Under the pieces are notes generated by a model. It did no database searches and was not told the origin of the DNA. It saw nothing but the letters and a program-made list of their open reading frames with translations. A program made the translations under genes and the position numbers. From a virus, in the IMG/VR virus record IMGVR_UViG_3300005528_000190, positions 1-24,231 of that record: DNA of 24,231 bases; one strand, given 5' to 3'. Positions 22,309 to 24,231 of this stretch are shown here, piece by piece (position 1 is the first letter of the stretch; every line of letters starts with the position of its first letter).

Positions 22309-22893
22309 ATGCATAAGAAGTACAACTTACCAGATGTTAAAGCTCCAAGATTTAGACAAAATGGATTTAGCGTCTTAACAAAAAAGTTCTTTGATAGCTT
22401 TAAAACTAAGTATCCAAAGCATAAGGATATGACTGAATCTGATATAAGAAATATAATTAAAAGATTCAATACTCTTATGTGGGAGAATGTAATTGACTAC
22501 AGAGATGGTGTTCAGTTTCCAGAAGGTATAGGAACATTATTTATTGCAACATGTGAGAATGCAAAAAGCAAAAATGTAGACCATGTTAAATCCAAAAAAT
22601 ATGGTGTTGCTGTTAGTAATACTAATTGGGAAACAGATGGTAAACTAGCTAAAATATTCTATACAAGTTATGCAAGTAAATATAAGTTTGAATTCAGAGA
22701 ATGTTGGGGATTTAGAGCTTGTAGAAATTTTAAAAGAGCTGTTGCTAAAACATATCCTGAAAACTGGACTATGTATGTAAAAGTAGATCCTGTAAAAAAA
22801 CTTAGAGAAGTTTATGTAAAGGAGCAAACAAGACAATATGCATTATACAAAACAGAACAGAAATTAAAAAGTTATAATGAATTTGAGTTATGA
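22309..22893 (+). CDS. IHF/HU-like conserved crass-type protein, 194 aa
   Basis: This basic protein of 194 residues has an N-terminal helical region (LTKKFFDSFKTKYPKHKDMT) and then a helix and beta turn (IIKRFNTLMWENVIDYRDGV, then QFPEGIGTLFIATC at about 69-82). The last piece resembles the strand-turn of IHF/HU proteins, in which a short G-x-G-T-F sequence starts the DNA-binding arm. Crass-like genomes carry one or two IHF-like genes near the tail/neck genes, which matches the position here. The C-terminal half is Arg/Lys/aromatic-rich (FRECWGFRACRNFKRAVAKT) and could bind nucleic acid. It begins a new transcription unit after a terminator, and its stop overlaps the next start (ATGA). Whether it bends DNA or is structural is not settled by sequence. 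Confidence 0.6.
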   Translation: MHKKYNLPDVKAPRFRQNGFSVLTKKFFDSFKTKYPKHKDMTESDIRNIIKRFNTLMWENVIDYRDGVQFPEGIGTLFIATCENAKSKNVDHVKSKKYGVAVSNTNWETDGKLAKIFYTSYASKYKFEFRECWGFRACRNFKRAVAKTYPENWTMYVKVDPVKKLREVYVKEQTRQYALYKTEQKLKSYNEFEL

Positions 22894-23564
22894 CAACTGT
22901 AGCACAAGCAATATCAAGAGTTAGAGCAACTCTAAAAGCTGTTAAGGAAGATCCATTCTTAACTGATAGAAACATTTACTTTTCTATAGTTAAGTATGGT
23001 AAGACTCTCTTAAAGAGAGAAGATAACATGAACAAGCTTATGAGAATAAGTTCTTTGTTTACTGTTCTTCCTTATATGGAACTTATTGATGTTGACAAAG
23101 TGGAAGCTGGTTGCACAGGAGTATACTCAGGATGTTATTTTAAAAGAACCAAAGATCAACTTCCTCAAGTATTTGAAGGAATGTTTGGACCATTATTAAG
23201 AACTGTATCTTCTATAGATTCATCTATAAGAATGTTTAGAACAGAACCAGTTACATATGTTTCTATAACAAGATCTACAAACTATAAGTATAACAACAAG
23301 ATATACTTCTGGTATAGAGATGGTTATATCTATGTTGGAAATGCTGATTGGGATGCAATAAAAGTAGAAGGAATCTTTGAAGGAGATAAGTCTGACTTCT
23401 TATGTCCTACTCCTGAAAATCAATGTAGACCAAAACAGGATTTAGCTTTACCATTTCCTGAGTACTTATTCTCTGAGATAGAGCAGTTTGTTATAAAGGA
23501 TCTTACTACAGCATTACAAGTTCCACCTAATGGACCGGATGATTCACAAAATGCACTTAGATAA
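22890..23564 (+). CDS. Putative neck ring/adaptor protein, 224 aa
   Basis: The N-terminal helices (VAQAISRVRATLKAVKEDPF, then LTDRNIYFSIVKYGKTLLKR) lead to a beta-rich middle (LPYMELIDVDKVEAGCTGVY, then GCYFKRTKDQLPQVFEG) and a C-terminal helix (LFSEIEQFVIKDLTTALQVP). This helix-beta-helix order is like head-tail adaptor proteins, and it fits my recall of conserved crass-type structural proteins near the IHF-like gene. Two cysteine pairs are present. It overlaps the gene before by ATGA and the gene after by TAATG, so the three are translationally coupled. Role in the portal-tail junction is inferred. Same general layout as the 232-aa protein at 14662 but no clear identity between them by eye. 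Confidence 0.55.
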   Translation: MTTVAQAISRVRATLKAVKEDPFLTDRNIYFSIVKYGKTLLKREDNMNKLMRISSLFTVLPYMELIDVDKVEAGCTGVYSGCYFKRTKDQLPQVFEGMFGPLLRTVSSIDSSIRMFRTEPVTYVSITRSTNYKYNNKIYFWYRDGYIYVGNADWDAIKVEGIFEGDKSDFLCPTPENQCRPKQDLALPFPEYLFSEIEQFVIKDLTTALQVPPNGPDDSQNALR

Positions 23565-24231
23565 TGGATTTCAATTATACCCTCAGATATAGAACCTTTG
23601 ATACTTTACTTGAAGATATTCTTGTAGACTTTCAAAACTATGCATTAGAAAATATGATTGAACCACAAGGTTTAATCAAAGTGGCAAGAAGATTGAACTA
23701 TGATCTAGGTCTCAGAATAAATCAACAGAAAGAGATAATACTTGAAATAGAACACGGTAAAGCTAAATTGCCTGATGATTTTTACACTTTTAATTACGCT
23801 CTTATTTGCGGTGATTTTACTGTTGATACTGGATATAATGTAGGTGGTACTAATATACAAGAGGTTCCCTACAGAGAAGTTCCATCTACAGTAAATCAGT
23901 GTGCTGCACCTACAGTAAACTGTTCTGTGTGTAATTCTCATCCATGTAATAATACAGCAGCTTGCCAAGGACATGTACGTCCTCCTCAAAACTATTTACC
24001 TGGTGAGTATGATCCTAACAATCCATATGGAGATACATGTATAAGACCGCGTGTATTTATGAATTGTAAAGGAGAGAACTATGAGCTTATCCAAATTATG
24101 GGTACAGGTCAAAGAAGAACATATACTGTTCTTATTCCTCTTAGGATGAAAGCTAGTCAAAATATAGACTGTGAGTGTCCTAACCTTTATTGGAATACAC
24201 CTAATGAAGGATGGATTAAAAATGGTTTTCT
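23564..24231 (+). CDS. Adaptor/tail-type structural protein, N-terminal part (3' truncated)
   Basis: The ATG at 23564 overlaps the preceding stop (TAATG), and the frame stays open to the window end, giving at least 222 codons. The N-terminal ~45 residues are helical (FDTLLEDILVDFQNYALENM, then IEPQGLIKVARRLNYDLGLR), followed by strands (KEIILEIEHGKAKLPDDF), an order seen in phage adaptor or tail-stabilisation proteins. Residues ~105-150 are a Cys/Pro/Asn-rich insert (CAAPTVNCSVCNSHPCNN), probably a metal-binding or disulphide loop. The position after the IHF-like and ring-like genes is where crass-like phages encode tail-stabilisation or tail-tubular proteins; this is the favoured interpretation. 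The rest lies outside the window. Confidence 0.55.
   Translation, partial: MDFNYTLRYRTFDTLLEDILVDFQNYALENMIEPQGLIKVARRLNYDLGLRINQQKEIILEIEHGKAKLPDDFYTFNYALICGDFTVDTGYNVGGTNIQEVPYREVPSTVNQCAAPTVNCSVCNSHPCNNTAACQGHVRPPQNYLPGEYDPNNPYGDTCIRPRVFMNCKGENYELIQIMGTGQRRTYTVLIPLRMKASQNIDCECPNLYWNTPNEGWIKNGF

Noticed and set aside
1-24231. Recoded TAG or TGA stop codons, known in some crass-like phages
   Set aside because: TAG ends several genes (for example at 6700, 12328, 12576, 14658, 15884) with the next gene starting right after, and TGA ends the gene at 22893; no gene is interrupted by in-frame stops.
1-24231. CRISPR array, tRNA genes, insertion sequence or integrase
   Set aside because: No regularly spaced direct repeats, cloverleaf with CCA-type end, transposase motifs or integrase motifs were seen; gaps are all under about 125 bases.

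Overview
The window is an AT-rich, densely packed virion-assembly region of a tailed double-stranded DNA phage. It best fits a crAss-like phage (Crassvirales) or a close environmental relative infecting Bacteroidota. The reasons are: (i) the order PD-(D/E)XK nuclease, small ORF, TerL, portal, scaffold-like protein, major capsid protein (MCP), connector-type proteins, IHF-like protein, further connector-type proteins; (ii) no Shine-Dalgarno sequences but A-rich leaders such as AAAACCAACAAAT directly before start codons, as is usual for Bacteroidota expression; (iii) no lysogeny, tRNA or host-like genes. Every real gene is on the + strand, and TAA, TAG and TGA all act as normal stops. Assignments come from motifs and recall of families; no database search was run.

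Layout. Positions 1-6700 hold DNA packaging: a nuclease fragment, a TerS candidate, TerL, a free-standing GIY-YIG homing endonuclease inserted between TerL and portal, and the portal. Positions 6801-9691 hold the capsid: an acidic scaffold-like protein and the MCP, closed by a strong terminator. Positions 9777-14658 form an unusual cassette: a 338-aa head-region protein followed by seven small, very basic proteins. Four of these carry a recurrent KKMQxGG/MKKGG motif, and several carry short modules that I recall from many aquatic phages. Positions 14662-15884 hold a connector-like protein and a Dps/ferritin-like protein. Positions 15952-17592 encode a second probably abundant virion protein with its own leader, a terminator and MCP-like codon use. 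Positions 17665-22187 encode cysteine-rich, beta-rich proteins that look like head or tail fibres and appendages, ending in a terminator. Positions 22309-24231 start the tail/neck block: an IHF-like protein, a ring/adaptor candidate and a truncated adaptor/tail protein.

How they work together: TerS/TerL load DNA through the portal into a prohead of MCP built on scaffold. The basic KMQxGG proteins are plausible minor head, DNA-binding or ejected internal proteins (inference). Connector-type proteins build the neck, and the Cys-rich proteins probably form external appendages. The most novel-looking part is the 10806-14658 basic cassette, followed by the Cys-closed repeat arrays in the 545-aa and 522-aa proteins and the Dps-like gene inside a structural operon.
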